Shown here: one piece after another, positions 38,101 to 45,365 of the stretch
Position numbering within the stretch: the stretch's first letter is position 1
Layout of the letters: the number at the start of each line of letters is the position of its first letter
Origin: Symsagittifera roscoffensis
Lineage: Eukaryota > Xenacoelomorpha > Acoela > Convolutidae
Assembly (NCBI RefSeq): GCF_963678635.1
Contig: NC_087068.1
Span: 56,514,467 to 56,578,466 of the forward strand
Length of the DNA: 64,000 nt
Direction: 5' to 3'
Translations under genes and position numbers: made by a program
The notes under the pieces: generated by a model
Seen by the model: only the letters and a program-made list of their open reading frames with translations
The model's database searches: none
What the model was told of the DNA's origin: nothing

Positions 38101-39480
38101 ATGAAGTTTCTTCATGCGAGGGCCACCCGTCGTTAGTAGTGCCCTCACAGCCCTCGACTCGGTGCGTGGCTCCATCTGCCTCAGATAGTCTGCATATGTG
38201 TCCAAATGCATCAAAGTAAACTCAGACGGTTCACTCAGATTTCTGATTACCTGATGCCCAGCCACCGAGATTATCGACTGTATTTTACTTCCTTGCGGAG
38301 CCATACCGAACCTCTGAACAGAGATAACATTAAGTTTCATGCTCAAGCTGCTTGGTGCTTTTGCCTCTTCAACTTCCGTTGCTTCGAAGGCGTTCAGTTG
38401 CTCCTGTAATTTCTCATTCTCCAGCTCGAGCTTCACCTTTTGTTTAATCTCTTTCGTCACTAGTTCCTGCTGTACTCTATTTATAGCATCCCTCGCAGCT
38501 GCCCTATAATCGATTTTGAAGTCATCGGCCACAGTTGCTGGTTCCGGTTCACGTGCTTCTTCTGTTACCGCTTGCATCTTCTTTGCCACCAGCTCTTGAG
38601 GTTTATCCTTTCTGCGTGCCTCCGCTTCACTCAAAAGTCGAGCCTTGCTGGCTTTCACTCCTGACAAAGCTTCTTCATGTCTTGGATGCTTGATGTCTGC
38701 CACTGCATCCCACAATTGCGGACAATCTGATTTAAAATGACCTTCCAAGTTGCAAAAGAAACACCTCGGGCCGAATTTCGCTATTACTCCTCTCATGAAA
38801 TCCTCATGGTCCAATTTTGACGCACCTTCGTCCTCGAGGCTAAAGCCTATTGCTTTCATGCCTTGTTTGTAAGCTGGGCATGCTGACACATGATGGTCCG
38901 TTGAACTGCAATTAGCACAAGAGCGTCTCTTGTCCATATCATCCCTCGGTTTGTACCAATTGTTCCCTTGGTTCGCTGGTCCGTTGTTAAAATTGCCATA
39001 ATTGTTCTTGTAATATCCAGATCTCGAAGGAGGTTTCAAAAAAAGATACTCTTTTGATTTGAGCCTCAACTCCTCCGGTGTTGGCGCATTAGTTGATAGT
39101 GGTGTGTAATGCGTTGCTAGCATCGTACGAAGTTCATCATTTTTCACACCATCGATGAATTTTGAGGCTACGGCCAGGTTCATCCTTCGGTTTGACTCAT
39201 CCGGTTGGCTGCGTCTTCTCAGCATTTCCAAATCATCGAGAAACTTGTCTATTGTTTCATCCTCTCGTTGCCTCCGTTTCTCGAAGCGCATCATCGCCTG
39301 GTGCCCCTGCACCCCTGATCCGAAACTGTTTAACAAGATTTCGAAGATTTTCTCAGCAGTGTCACGTTGATACTGTTTCTTGGCCATGACACAGTTCAGG
39401 GCTGTCCCTTCTAAGTTGCTGGTGAGCGCGCTGCATTCCTGTCTCTCCGACAAGTCCTCTTCCTCGAAATGCAGCTTCAT
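29155..39480 (-). CDS. Giant retroelement polyprotein (3441 codons): Gag capsid, CCHC, RT, RNase H fused to SGNH-like and unknown modules
   Basis: Uninterrupted frame ending TGA. Residues 1-125 are a Ty3-type Gag capsid (FLDDLEMLRRRSQPDE). CCHC knuckles lie at about 188-201 (CANCSSTDHHVSAC) and 240-253 (CFFCNLEGHFKSDC). Ty3/gypsy reverse transcriptase spans about 700-930, with TTLDLGSAFWQ and the catalytic YVDDVV (873-878). RNase H follows (about 1010-1140; VLDTDASVVAISG, RVDNRALSWL). No D-[ST]-G protease motif is seen; the nearest match is LLTTGG near 448. There is no integrase. At about residue 1197 the sequence switches to a module shared with copy 2. An SGNH-hydrolase-like region (1328-1555) has VVANSEF, FAGINDHLH and DDDH. 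After it come about 1,900 residues of unknown function with an acidic/Ser-rich linker (about 2110-2240) and a Cys/His cluster near 2925. The codon seven before this ATG is preceded in frame by a TGA that splits the capsid from the upstream frame. It is the only intact copy in the window. Confidence 0.88.
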   Translation of the reverse strand: MKLHFEEEDLSERQECSALTSNLEGTALNCVMAKKQYQRDTAEKIFEILLNSFGSGVQGHQAMMRFEKRRQREDETIDKFLDDLEMLRRRSQPDESNRRMNLAVASKFIDGVKNDELRTMLATHYTPLSTNAPTPEELRLKSKEYLFLKPPSRSGYYKNNYGNFNNGPANQGNNWYKPRDDMDKRRSCANCSSTDHHVSACPAYKQGMKAIGFSLEDEGASKLDHEDFMRGVIAKFGPRCFFCNLEGHFKSDCPQLWDAVADIKHPRHEEALSGVKASKARLLSEAEARRKDKPQELVAKKMQAVTEEAREPEPATVADDFKIDYRAAARDAINRVQQELVTKEIKQKVKLELENEKLQEQLNAFEATEVEEAKAPSSLSMKLNVISVQRFGMAPQGSKIQSIISVAGHQVIRNLSEPSEFTLMHLDTYADYLRQMEPRTESRAVRALLTTGGPRMKKLHGRYLEVYGPYQVMLNVDGISIYTRTYVTTDDDQMGQIYLGEEELKVRRIGHDAMMEQDAVAVAIFRMRNLNSLSDSKQVCLVPNPNSQSSVILGRSFSVTRNGLCVSVLLNTLDTTVSIQRGKKLGYALPMRTDYEETQNLKKHKVKDCPYHANKDKILKRINELKSIHKLFSMKSETDDGLSSCSNFPERPSSYELDSDKPVLPEIEHLKGKIGEGDFEKLRDVLYRNADVFSKPKADIGCCNFVEYEIELEVGAVPHREGARRMTPHKSEACRAEIQMLLEYDMIEPSKSPWACGVVMAKKKGGQLRFCCDFRYLNAVTIKDAYPIPRIDESLSKLGDAKFFTTLDLGSAFWQVPLRKKDREKSGFACELGLYQWKRMPFGLCNATATFQRLMAQALTGVTKKYGNLLMCYVDDVVIATPTLEDHIDRLDEVFGCMKRAGLKCKPSKCEILRDSIKYLGRMVDRHGVRPDPEAVEAVLTWKAPRTDTQLMSFLGFANYYREFIKGYADKVYPMQKLMRNKGKKFEWNDEAQVAFENIKRELCEAPVLGMPTEKGMYVLDTDASVVAISGILHQEQEWNGRTVLRPIAYGSKVLSDTEMKYGAPKAEMFAVVTFVEKYRAYLGSAPFKLRVDNRALSWLKTYSMDQSYIGRWIVRLDGYHMIIEHRMRDKHQNADSLSKKTEFYQRLEQKQANQAEIKEGFSFLDKETYEALPLTRWLDKSGHPIPGHPELPHFSRLYSITGVDWLIAASINFSSTTALRFADLEGLPSNNTMGPVNARPLQDVRLNHDERNREERPGRVLTARAPIGQHVKIFRQLTTPPGHVKERVYPKLVNQDGDAQRYGGLTAIKKDETIFAAYDKAEMRKAKIMVVANSEFVYTSKSLFWPDVIMLAAVDLDLLQSVSLAIGVQRQTEMNPITIVFAGINDHLHSRGFLSRLRDPATAENAVWPAIKDILESMGEVVDATKEGSFNKVTLRVVFALSPGYAHLPDRLKFVYAMVALLSEGRYDVIISAPNRMIEMENLRPLKAELPAVWSDISNAMRGFKDHALHMLVLDEVLGLELSNFSRQLKLKPGIDDDHRVITAMSNDLWFRAMEVASEDTRRKNSLETRAHLEAMVLRTKPEANQWLHLNPRVAALGADAFQQGPVMITKIHAYLLKEVNLAENAGEKTAEFVNRMCQITLETFWTQETKGQEGFERIDSMLEGLGAGWTASFLAKVYPKVSHYLIKEFLQAVVKVSIVELLALFVTFGAESFVKGPAILLTDGIQNLRLDGLLTLIAITHGNLGGLMKLARCPEQMKERVRNLGMKKSTDSWNKIRDLRHTLIQYLLQQNRFGTGEDETIDREEDVRRHVGGMPLLTDLSLAMRTDPLALIRGVTGFVTVIYGPAVTFAFPDVKVEAYRRSVLHLNLISAVDGSTLNWCEQHTLRELMSEDLLFAKISEPEMTVINFDDHFRDRMGEVERGHIEVFPKLWNLRPYDKTNGKITRVPRLTAAYHKVREETKDWGDYKKLPEAIPEFPLIRRMLLGAVSVIQTPRLRAFETNERRVGNFSVTMDPYFVGRNAAVLQYTRFAYTDQATRRRISNAATPKPGRFDEEWKGLCLIPMRMRGRTELPEASLILTSVKKEMKVGGILQTRTFLAPFGCEEIKVVHGEEEDKSAGTLLMPRFQEEADNDEQGPSRSNKDKSEGDDGQGGSRQTEEPMQQDQAGGEDDRASTGGTSSLDFNIFSDLENNADTLETTEPADEGISTLEPPSAFEEMKRNLPESSSPGNSRNNDQRILMESPRRRRIEVSARVPFLGTLPEEEWEVHHRDHESRTGCKLDRVAFMEEIWTVIQSYGTQSILKTGLNQPLMREILDKLDECEGRLSELLIDSATDESEANSPIKMKPQDDEGEVVYLSRTRRGTMRSKMVIDKINAMKMKLGSRVMPRRIGKAKVDSEISMKAGNSAKRKRVEEVMDLGQGDYQLSGTDRILSDIAMVPPILMAGIKSTGYKSKRSDRTLTGATLEMEILSQCGESKMRDFKPSPMNHGKGGVAGQLTPVEYNRLTVSETVSIDEPTGGYMELLEYRNSARGYVIALEDEKAMEGYLEMMLQGTTLKQKAYGTLASSDIRAETIEQLVSLPWKAVVLRYFEEEMRTTPRIHALVAVPNVRTELQLRFAWCMMGLTREEYDSEERKRSKEEKVFLMTNLRDLIVQEGAAVACAKRRDALCFIRFLIEQISVPALNTCVKMLREGDERTKALFLLAMLDMQQSKPMRVNMKEPEQLEPMKKIDEIRRFSNKELRLTKESMGAMPKSSEYCGPIKKKSYSYVSGIIGIAYNPFLSEDIRDCFFDYEQAVLLRFWTSRIVTTKSVNSIQAKLGLVLEEEVTAPSVPKSDKRVEFGLGFSDELLRTSLMAVWELMRPSWCPSPNADSILRATQDVQRELNADCNLRDLNIIYNVMITASKSNGEDKVELPGWEPEDWVKPGSCLAEVCGLEGHVCGGLDCVKTLEKQHKQLTVLFGNVVMKARTETELIADCHGGTDVNLVTALGFYSMFGSLESLLNLEQKHEMVTAISVEVFPGVLQTEQKYIGKWREAIETEMNIRHSETYCRPSGARYLVGSTLAPMCKSRYPVYFVAVDVKSTRTIVDQAFSVRLARMSEKSYELLCKMFSAIPERTKEELESILGKKFMGYVSGNFSDFEKQKQRGSTVTDYNAVYENDEIHRVMMEVEPLLEASGKRNWRSIMLTHDEFPCHCLLQTWWYPKRSNLMLIWDSGELLSMGLPDSSQPVTIVIVGVMMAIRWLEAHVRENNRQEAPTREQLRKLDCLKDLDLFETMCKVLNIPMEVKKIWARKRLMPWFRANMTAWLYEYAKKHMSKHGRVYSEYQLDIGAGAFKRAFVTHRNAVTTAVKRISRTSERSGNEKAEMLKEDLERNVTLCLHNSFCRNRESNVDPLPCCKQRVEEQKGWRTASNSVRIANDVLQDTETESAESASQEEEMEH

Positions 39481-39501
39481 TACCTCTATCCAGGTATCAA
39501 T

Positions 39502-40851
39502 TCAGCCATCAGTTTCGTCTTTGTAGCATCTTGGCTTCTTAAAGACTCTTCTGGACTTCTCACTGCGTTCATTGGTTCTAGATAACCTCGTCAGGAATGT
39601 CTCCAAAGACCTGTTCAGGGGTTCAAATGCTGTGACCATTGCCGTAGCATCCCTCGAGTGTCCCGCTTGAGTGTCCTCACACCTTGTCGAAGGCTCTGTG
39701 TGCGGTGCATCCCTGCAATCCGAATCACCATGAGCGTTTCCCGCTTGGCCCACATGACTCCTCCTCGGGCTTGCATGCCCCCTGTTGCCGGAATCACTTC
39801 TCCCAGTCGCATGTGTGCCTTGCTTCGGTCGTTCGTTAGAGGTTTGTCTGTTCCCCGTTGAACTTGCTCTACTGTTCGGGCCCCATGCTGTAAAACCCCT
39901 TGTGGCATAGCCTGATGAACTGCCCCTGCCTCTAGTGGATCCATACGTCTTCCTCCTTTGATGTTCATTGAAGTTCACCCTCGGTTCCCTGCTGGGACCT
40001 CCCGAGTTCGGCTCTCCTTCTTTTGGTCCACTCTTGCTGCTTAGTAGCCCGTCCAACCTATCCATGATAGCCTGAGTTCGCCTCTCCATCATCGCGTCTA
40101 TCTTTGTGTCAAGAGTCCCAAGAGACTGCTCTTGCTGAATTCTTAACTTCTCCATGTCGGCTCTTAAGCGTAACTCCCTCTGTTCCGCCTCTCTTGTCAT
40201 TCGCGACAAGTTCCTCGTCATATGTTCGTCCGCTCTTTCTTTCAAGCGTTTTTCGCTCCTGCCAACTTCTTGTCTGTTGCGGTTTATTTCTTCCCGCAGA
40301 CTTTCTCTTTCAATGTGAACTGCTCTTTCTAGTTCACTCATCCTTATCGACATCTGTTCATTTTGTTCTCCTAAACTGTCCACTATGTTGTTTAAGGCTT
40401 CCTCTAGTGCTGCCCCGTTTTCCACGAGTGGCGTCACTAGTGGTGGTGTAACCCTGTCGATCCCAGGTAACTTCGTGCTTGTCGAGATCCGGGCCTTGAC
40501 TCTCTGCTTCAACGTCTTTTCATTATTTATTTCTGGATCCATTAACGCGTTGCCGAGCCCTCTGGTTCTACCCTCTCCAGGTTGTGGCTCCGAACTTGTC
40601 CTAATCGCGAAGTCTTTTGACTGGCCCGGTGTGTTCGCCTCTTTGCTTATCGTTGTCACTACACCAAATTTGTCCATGGTTCCAGTCTCTCTTCCGACGT
40701 GTGCCTCACTCTCCTGGATCGAACTATTGAGGCTGACTTGAGATCCAAAGTCCCCTTGCTCCTCTTCATCCTTTTCCTCCTGGGTTTCAACTTCGTTCCC
40801 CGCGCCTCCTTCCATGGTGAATGGGAAGATGTTTCCGAAGGTGTTCTTCAT
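39502..40851 (-). CDS. Gag N-terminal protein of copy 1 (449 codons, coiled coil)
   Basis: An acidic N-terminus is followed by a long charged coiled coil (about residues 150-270; for example ELERAVHIERESLREEINRN). Next comes a Gly/Ser/Arg-rich nucleic-acid-binding-like region and the start of the capsid (PRCYKDETDG). The frame stops with TGA at 39502-39504. The same frame resumes at once with IDTWIEV and then the ATG of the 3441-codon frame, so the stop falls inside the capsid. Read-through would give a product of about 3900 residues; otherwise the element makes a truncated Gag. The upstream 177-codon frame overlaps its 5' end in another phase. Confidence 0.75.
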   Translation of the reverse strand: MKNTFGNIFPFTMEGGAGNEVETQEEKDEEEQGDFGSQVSLNSSIQESEAHVGRETGTMDKFGVVTTISKEANTPGQSKDFAIRTSSEPQPGEGRTRGLGNALMDPEINNEKTLKQRVKARISTSTKLPGIDRVTPPLVTPLVENGAALEEALNNIVDSLGEQNEQMSIRMSELERAVHIERESLREEINRNRQEVGRSEKRLKERADEHMTRNLSRMTREAEQRELRLRADMEKLRIQQEQSLGTLDTKIDAMMERRTQAIMDRLDGLLSSKSGPKEGEPNSGGPSREPRVNFNEHQRRKTYGSTRGRGSSSGYATRGFTAWGPNSRASSTGNRQTSNERPKQGTHATGRSDSGNRGHASPRRSHVGQAGNAHGDSDCRDAPHTEPSTRCEDTQAGHSRDATAMVTAFEPLNRSLETFLTRLSRTNERSEKSRRVFKKPRCYKDETDG

Positions 40852-41320
40852 TCTTTCTGAGAACGATGATGACGTTGTTTGTTTCCCCAGCTCCGCCTGC
40901 CATCATAGTGTTGTCTGTCGGAAATCTTCTAGTTGCCGCTACTTCAGTTGAGATGTCGGACAGTTCCGACATCTCTTCTCGATCCAATGTCCCGGTGGAA
41001 GTGGCAAAATCATGGCCTTGTTCTACCGGGGTAGATTCACTCGCCAGCCTTCTGCCTCTTCCTTCCAGTCCATTTACTTCCTGGTTGTCATTCATGGTCT
41101 GGTCCGTATTTACCTCCACTTCTAACAGTTCTCTTCGCTCTTCTGAGGTCTTCTGACTTCTCGTTTCAACCATTCTGCCTGAAACCGTCCCCCTTTTGTC
41201 AGACCGGGATCGCTTGATCCAATCCACAAAAGGATCGGTCATCGTTTTTCTTTGCTTTTCAGGTATGAATTTCCTAGAGCTATTACCTCGTTTTGGTATT
41301 CTTGACTTGTCTAGACTCAT
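40787..41320 (-). CDS. Leading frame of copy 1 (177 codons), upstream of Gag
   Basis: It starts at ATG 41320 (MSLDKSRIPKRG), is Arg/Lys-rich then Glu/Thr-rich, and ends GRRRGERS. It overlaps the following gag frame by 65 bases in a different phase, so either a programmed frameshift joins the two or an indel has split one original frame. I recognise no domain. It probably forms the N-terminus of Gag, given its position and similar amino-acid use. Confidence 0.6.
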   Translation of the reverse strand: MSLDKSRIPKRGNSSRKFIPEKQRKTMTDPFVDWIKRSRSDKRGTVSGRMVETRSQKTSEERRELLEVEVNTDQTMNDNQEVNGLEGRGRRLASESTPVEQGHDFATSTGTLDREEMSELSDISTEVAATRRFPTDNTMMAGGAGETNNVIIVLRKNEEHLRKHLPIHHGRRRGERS

Positions 41321-44296
41321 TCTCTATTTGTCACTTTCCAATGCCTACTCTTGACTCAATTGCTAGAGACCTTATAGTTTTATTAACAATAATAATGACA
41401 CAACACAATAAATTTCACCAGATTCTATTAAATAGTGACCACGAATCCCTGTATGTTGTCAGAGTACAGTTTGTATAAAATTTATTCACACTAACCGATT
41501 ATCGGTCCAAAGATTTTGAAATTAGCACAATATGATGTTATCAGTCAATTTAAAAGATAGTGTACTCACTACCCAATCAAGCACAGTTTACGTTGATTTA
41601 AAATCAAAAACAAATAATTTATTTTGACACAATATGAATGTATATATAAAAAAAAACAAATGTGTCTTGTACTCTTAGTCGGTCGCAGTACAATAGTCGA
41701 ACCTGTCTTTTAAAGAAAAAGCTTTCTCTGCTCGGTGCCGCACCAAACAGACAAAACTTTGAAGGCAGTAATTTTCTCAAGTGGGCGTCTATTGCACCCA
41801 CCGAGTACTGTGTTACCTATCTGCCTTCGGACTGCCCGAGCTAGACCTACTAAAATCCTCAGGGCAGTCACTTTTCCCAAAAACGTATTATGTTTCAATC
41901 CACACCAATGAATCACGCTCTTTTTAATTTAGACTTAGTGTCGCGAATATCCGAGTTCGGACCTGTTTTGTATTAGTCTGGTTCTTATTGAAAGGCAAGT
42001 TACCAGTGCAGTCACTGATACCTAGCCTGTGTGCTAATAACCTAATACCTCTCACTTTTTAGTCTTTCTTTCGTCTACCTAAGTCCTTAATAAAATAATA
42101 CCCCTCCGGATTGGCACAAATAGGACCCTTCCGGATTGATAGAATCTAGACCCCTCCGGAATTGGACCCCTCTGAGTTGGTTAATACAAGACCCCTCCGG
42201 ATTTGGACCCCTCCGAATTAGCAACTATAAGACCCCTCCGGATTCGGACCCCTCCTAACTTGAAAAATCTTTGACCCCTCCGGATTGGGAGCCCTCCGGT
42301 TTTGTAAAAGTGGCTTTTCGGAGATTTCCTTTTTTCAACCTATACCCCTCCGGATACGTTCTCCGATGCAATTATGCTCTTTCAATTAACTGGGAAGGGT
42401 ATGTACTACCTTCCTAGACCCTTCCGGATTGAAGTTAAGCCTCTTATTTGACAATTCACGCTAACGGTGAAGGGTCTTATCGCTGGCCTAACTTCGGCTC
42501 GATTTAGCTTTTGCTGTGCCTTTAGCCCTCCCTTCTGGTCTAGAACGGCCTAAAGTTACTTTATTCAACCGCTATTACCTTTTGGTAGGGGTCTAAGGGT
42601 TTCTCAGAAAAATTTATAAAACGTGAAGGGTGTACCCCTCCGGATTTGTGTAATTTGCTAAAAACAATCTCAAAAAATTTTCTCGCTCATTTTTCCGAAA
42701 AATTTCTGACCTTATCAGTAAGCTCAGCTAATTTCTGATCTATTGAAACCAAGATCAACTCAATATGCTCAGTAGTTCCAAAGTTATTAACTAAAATGTC
42801 TCTTTTCTAAACTCAAAAATTTTTCTCTCTTATAGGTTCCACCTAACTTTGTCCGCAATTCTGGTCCTTTCGACCTAAAAATTATTGATCCGAGCTCAGA
42901 AGGCCTATACTATTCTAGTTCAATGCAAAAGACCCGATCTAAAACGCTTTAGCAGAAAAAATTTGCGAAAAACTATGCTACCTGGACCCCTCCGGATTGA
43001 TGAATCCACCAAATCAAACACGTTATGTTCGATTTCTCTGCAACCCGGAAGGCTTTCGGGTAGCGGGTTTTAAAACTCGTAGATTCACTAGTTGACGTTG
43101 TCCGAACAACTATTTTTACTGTCGTAACTCAAAAATTTCAAAAAAATTTCTAAATTTATAGTGTTTCGTTTTCTCAAAAATCACGAAAATTCGGTTTTTG
43201 GTTCCAAAATAGTTCCAACCACTTCCGAACTAAACTTAACCGGTTCTATCTATTGTGGTAGTGCAGTTACGATGTAACACACTAACTTAGCGCTTTTTTC
43301 CGTTTGAAAAAATATCGATATCTCAAAAATCGCGACTTGTGGGGGGATCAAAATATCGCTAGTTTGACCCTAAAAATCGGTCTGTTTTCGTTGTTTTTCA
43401 CTGAAAAACGATATAAGACTATTAATATAGGCTAGATAAATAATAATATTAGTAATACAATACCCCTCCGGGTTTCCTTAATATCCGAATTAAGGTGCTT
43501 AACTCGGATATTCGCAGTTCGGTGAAGGGTCACTACAGTGCAGCACTGTCGAGCCCCCCACAGATTACTATCTTACTTTTTGTACCAAAAGGGCTACAAA
43601 GTTGTTAACGATACCCAACAGTCGATTGTTGTTGTCGTTGAGCCCCTTCTTGTTGCTCCTTGTACTGCTTGCCGGATCGGTCTTCACCCAAGACCCTTCC
43701 GAATTGAGCGCAAATCAGCTGACCCTTCCAGATTGAGCGCAATTTATCATTAACGTGCTTAAATGCTCAAATAACCCTACAGTACAAGCCTCACAAACGG
43801 GCTACAAAACTGATCGTAACAATCCTGACTGATATAAATGCCTGTAACAACAATATATCTATCAACAACAAACGGGGGGTTGGATCACATCTTTTCTGGG
43901 GGGATGATTTCTACTGATTTTTTACTTTTTTTTTTACTGTTTTTGGTTTTTTCGGTTATTTTTTATGTTTTTTGTTTTTCATGGGTACTATACTATTTTT
44001 CGTTTGGTTTTACTTATATCTTTAAGTGTTTTTGGTCGCAAACCACTCAGGGGATGAGGGGTTCATGATTCCCCCCACCCTTCCTGGTTCGTGAATTTTC
44101 GGTCTTAACTAGGTTAAAAAACTATTCACGGTAATCCGGAAGGCTTCCGCGTTCCGAACTACCCTTCCGCCCCAGCGGTTTAGGCCTATTAAGGGCGTTA
44201 ATGTGAGCATCCGCTCGGCGCGGAGTGCTCGTTAATGGTTCTGCCGGTCATGATGTTAAAAAAGAATAACACCCAGGAGCGCCATAAAAACATGTA
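41321..44296 (-). other. 5' leader / terminal region of giant retroelement copy 1
   Basis: About 3 kb without coding sequence, lying upstream of the element's first frame. It holds the CCCCTCCGGATT array, a T-rich stretch at about 43910-44035 (A-rich on the element's sense strand), and a segment near 42985-43060 resembling the element's 3' region. It ends at the 388-bp repeat. Just inside that end (44270-44284) the minus strand reads TGGCGCTCCTGGGTGTT, which has the form of a tRNA primer site. It starts 12 bases from the repeat edge, but I cannot match it to a particular tRNA. Confidence 0.5.
42095..42480. repeat. Array of CCCCTCCGGATT motifs in the leader of copy 1
   Basis: The motif GACCCCTCCGGATT or one-base variants (CCCTTCCGGATT, CCCCTCCGGAATT) appears about ten times in under 400 bases, spaced 18-60 bases apart by unrelated AT-rich spacers. 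Further single copies occur near 42645, 42985, 43460 and 43690. The opposite orientation (AATCCGGAAGGCT) occurs near 44130, and in the 3' region near 27945 and 28265. The core TCCGGA is a palindrome. Because only the motif is conserved and not the spacers, a protein-binding array is more likely than a decaying satellite. Confidence 0.75.
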
Positions 44297-44683
44297 TGTA
44301 ACATTCGCCCGGAAGATACATATCGACGGATAACAAAACTAAGTCTTAAGACGACTGGCTAACGTCTAAACAGAGCTTTGCATGCTTTTCACCGTCTCTA
44401 CCAAGCCAGTACTTTTCGGTGGTCTTTCTAACATCGGGTCGACAAAAACGTTACTGTTCTCCGGCTTCGACCAGAACGCTCAAATTAACTTAATTACATG
44501 CAAATAGTGAGCTCATGGCTGGGTCTCAGTATCCCCAGACCACGAGGTCACTCCTAAAAACAGGGCTACTACTTATTACATTACTATTGTTTTTGTTCAG
44601 TAGATAAAAATCATCATCTCCATCGAAGATGGATCAACCCTTTCCCCCCAACTCCTAGCACCTCATCCTTGTCAAAACTAATC
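44297..44683 (+). repeat. 388-bp direct repeat, right copy (Penelope-type pLTR)
   Basis: Nearly identical to 27417-27804: a one-base deletion in the CTCTAACCAAGCC region and two C/T differences. It is directly joined at 44684 to a frame encoding a PHD finger and the end of a Penelope-type reverse transcriptase on the same strand. A 28-base internal piece of it (ACTATTGTTTTTGTTCAGTA and on) reappears at 46192-46219, at the right edge of the Penelope remnant. Confidence 0.8.
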
Positions 44684-45189
44684 TATCGAGGGATATTCCC
44701 GAAATGTTTTTACCCGAGAAAGATCTTCACGGAATATGTCCCAGGTGCAATAAGAAAGTCACGTACAGGTCAAAAGGTGTAGAATGTGAAGGCTGTTTGA
44801 ACTGGTATCACGTAAAATGCGGTGATATATCAGATGATGAGTATCGAAATATAAGTGAAACTGTCTTGTACTGCAGAAAATGAATCGCAATAAGCAAGAA
44901 AAATAAGTCAGAGCAACAAGCTAAGTTATTTCTCCGTTACGTTGATGATATAGTGAGAACAGTGAAGGGTGATCCTGAAAAAGTGCTACGGGCTGCAAAC
45001 TTACTACATCCAAATTTACAGTTCACAATAGAGATAACAAACACAAACGGAACTTTGGCAATTTTGGATTTACAAATTAGTATTCACAAAAGCAGGAAAA
45101 TTAGCTGTGGGTGGTATCAAAAACCAACAGATACAGGTACCATACTAAATTTTAGAAGCTGCGCCCCCTTCAGTACAAGAGAAGTGTGA
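44684..45189 (+). pseudogene. Penelope-like element: PHD finger joined to C-terminal part of the reverse transcriptase
   Basis: One frame encodes a C4HC3 PHD-type finger (CPRCNKK, CEGCLNWYHVKC, YCRK). A TGA replaces what spacing predicts to be its eighth zinc ligand. The same frame then continues with LFLRYVDDIV, the catalytic RT motif, then LHPNLQFT, LAILDLQISI and WYQKPTDTGTILNF, which mark Penelope-like RTs. Most of the RT upstream of the YVDD motif is missing, so this is an internally deleted copy. The frame closes at 45187-45189. The nuclease follows about 180 bases on in another frame. Confidence 0.8.
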
Positions 45190-45365
45190 TTGAAGGAACT
45201 GTTCACCGGGTTTTCCGCAGTACGTCAGCATAGGAAGAATATGATAAAGCCATGAAAATCAACCGTGAGCAGTGGTTGGATAACCAATAACCGGAAAGTT
45301 AGTCGTCGCGGGTTGCATCCCATGCCCTTGAAAAGATCATCAGCGAGGGCAAAAACAAAAAAAAC

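Noticed and set aside
29126-40741. Many plus-strand open frames of 60-240 codons opposite the polyprotein
   Set aside because: They are antisense shadows of the 10-kb minus-strand frame: no domains, and biased composition mirroring the coding strand.
27417-44683. Calling the 388-bp repeats the LTRs of the minus-strand giant retroelement
   Set aside because: They do not start TG on the element's strand, no target-site duplication flanks the pair, no purine tract precedes the 3' copy, and the right copy runs straight into Penelope coding sequence. A primer-like TGG sequence near 44284 keeps the idea possible but weak.
44297-44683. Hammerhead ribozyme in the Penelope terminal repeat
   Set aside because: Such ribozymes are known in Penelope pLTRs, but neither strand contains the CTGATGA core, so I do not call one.
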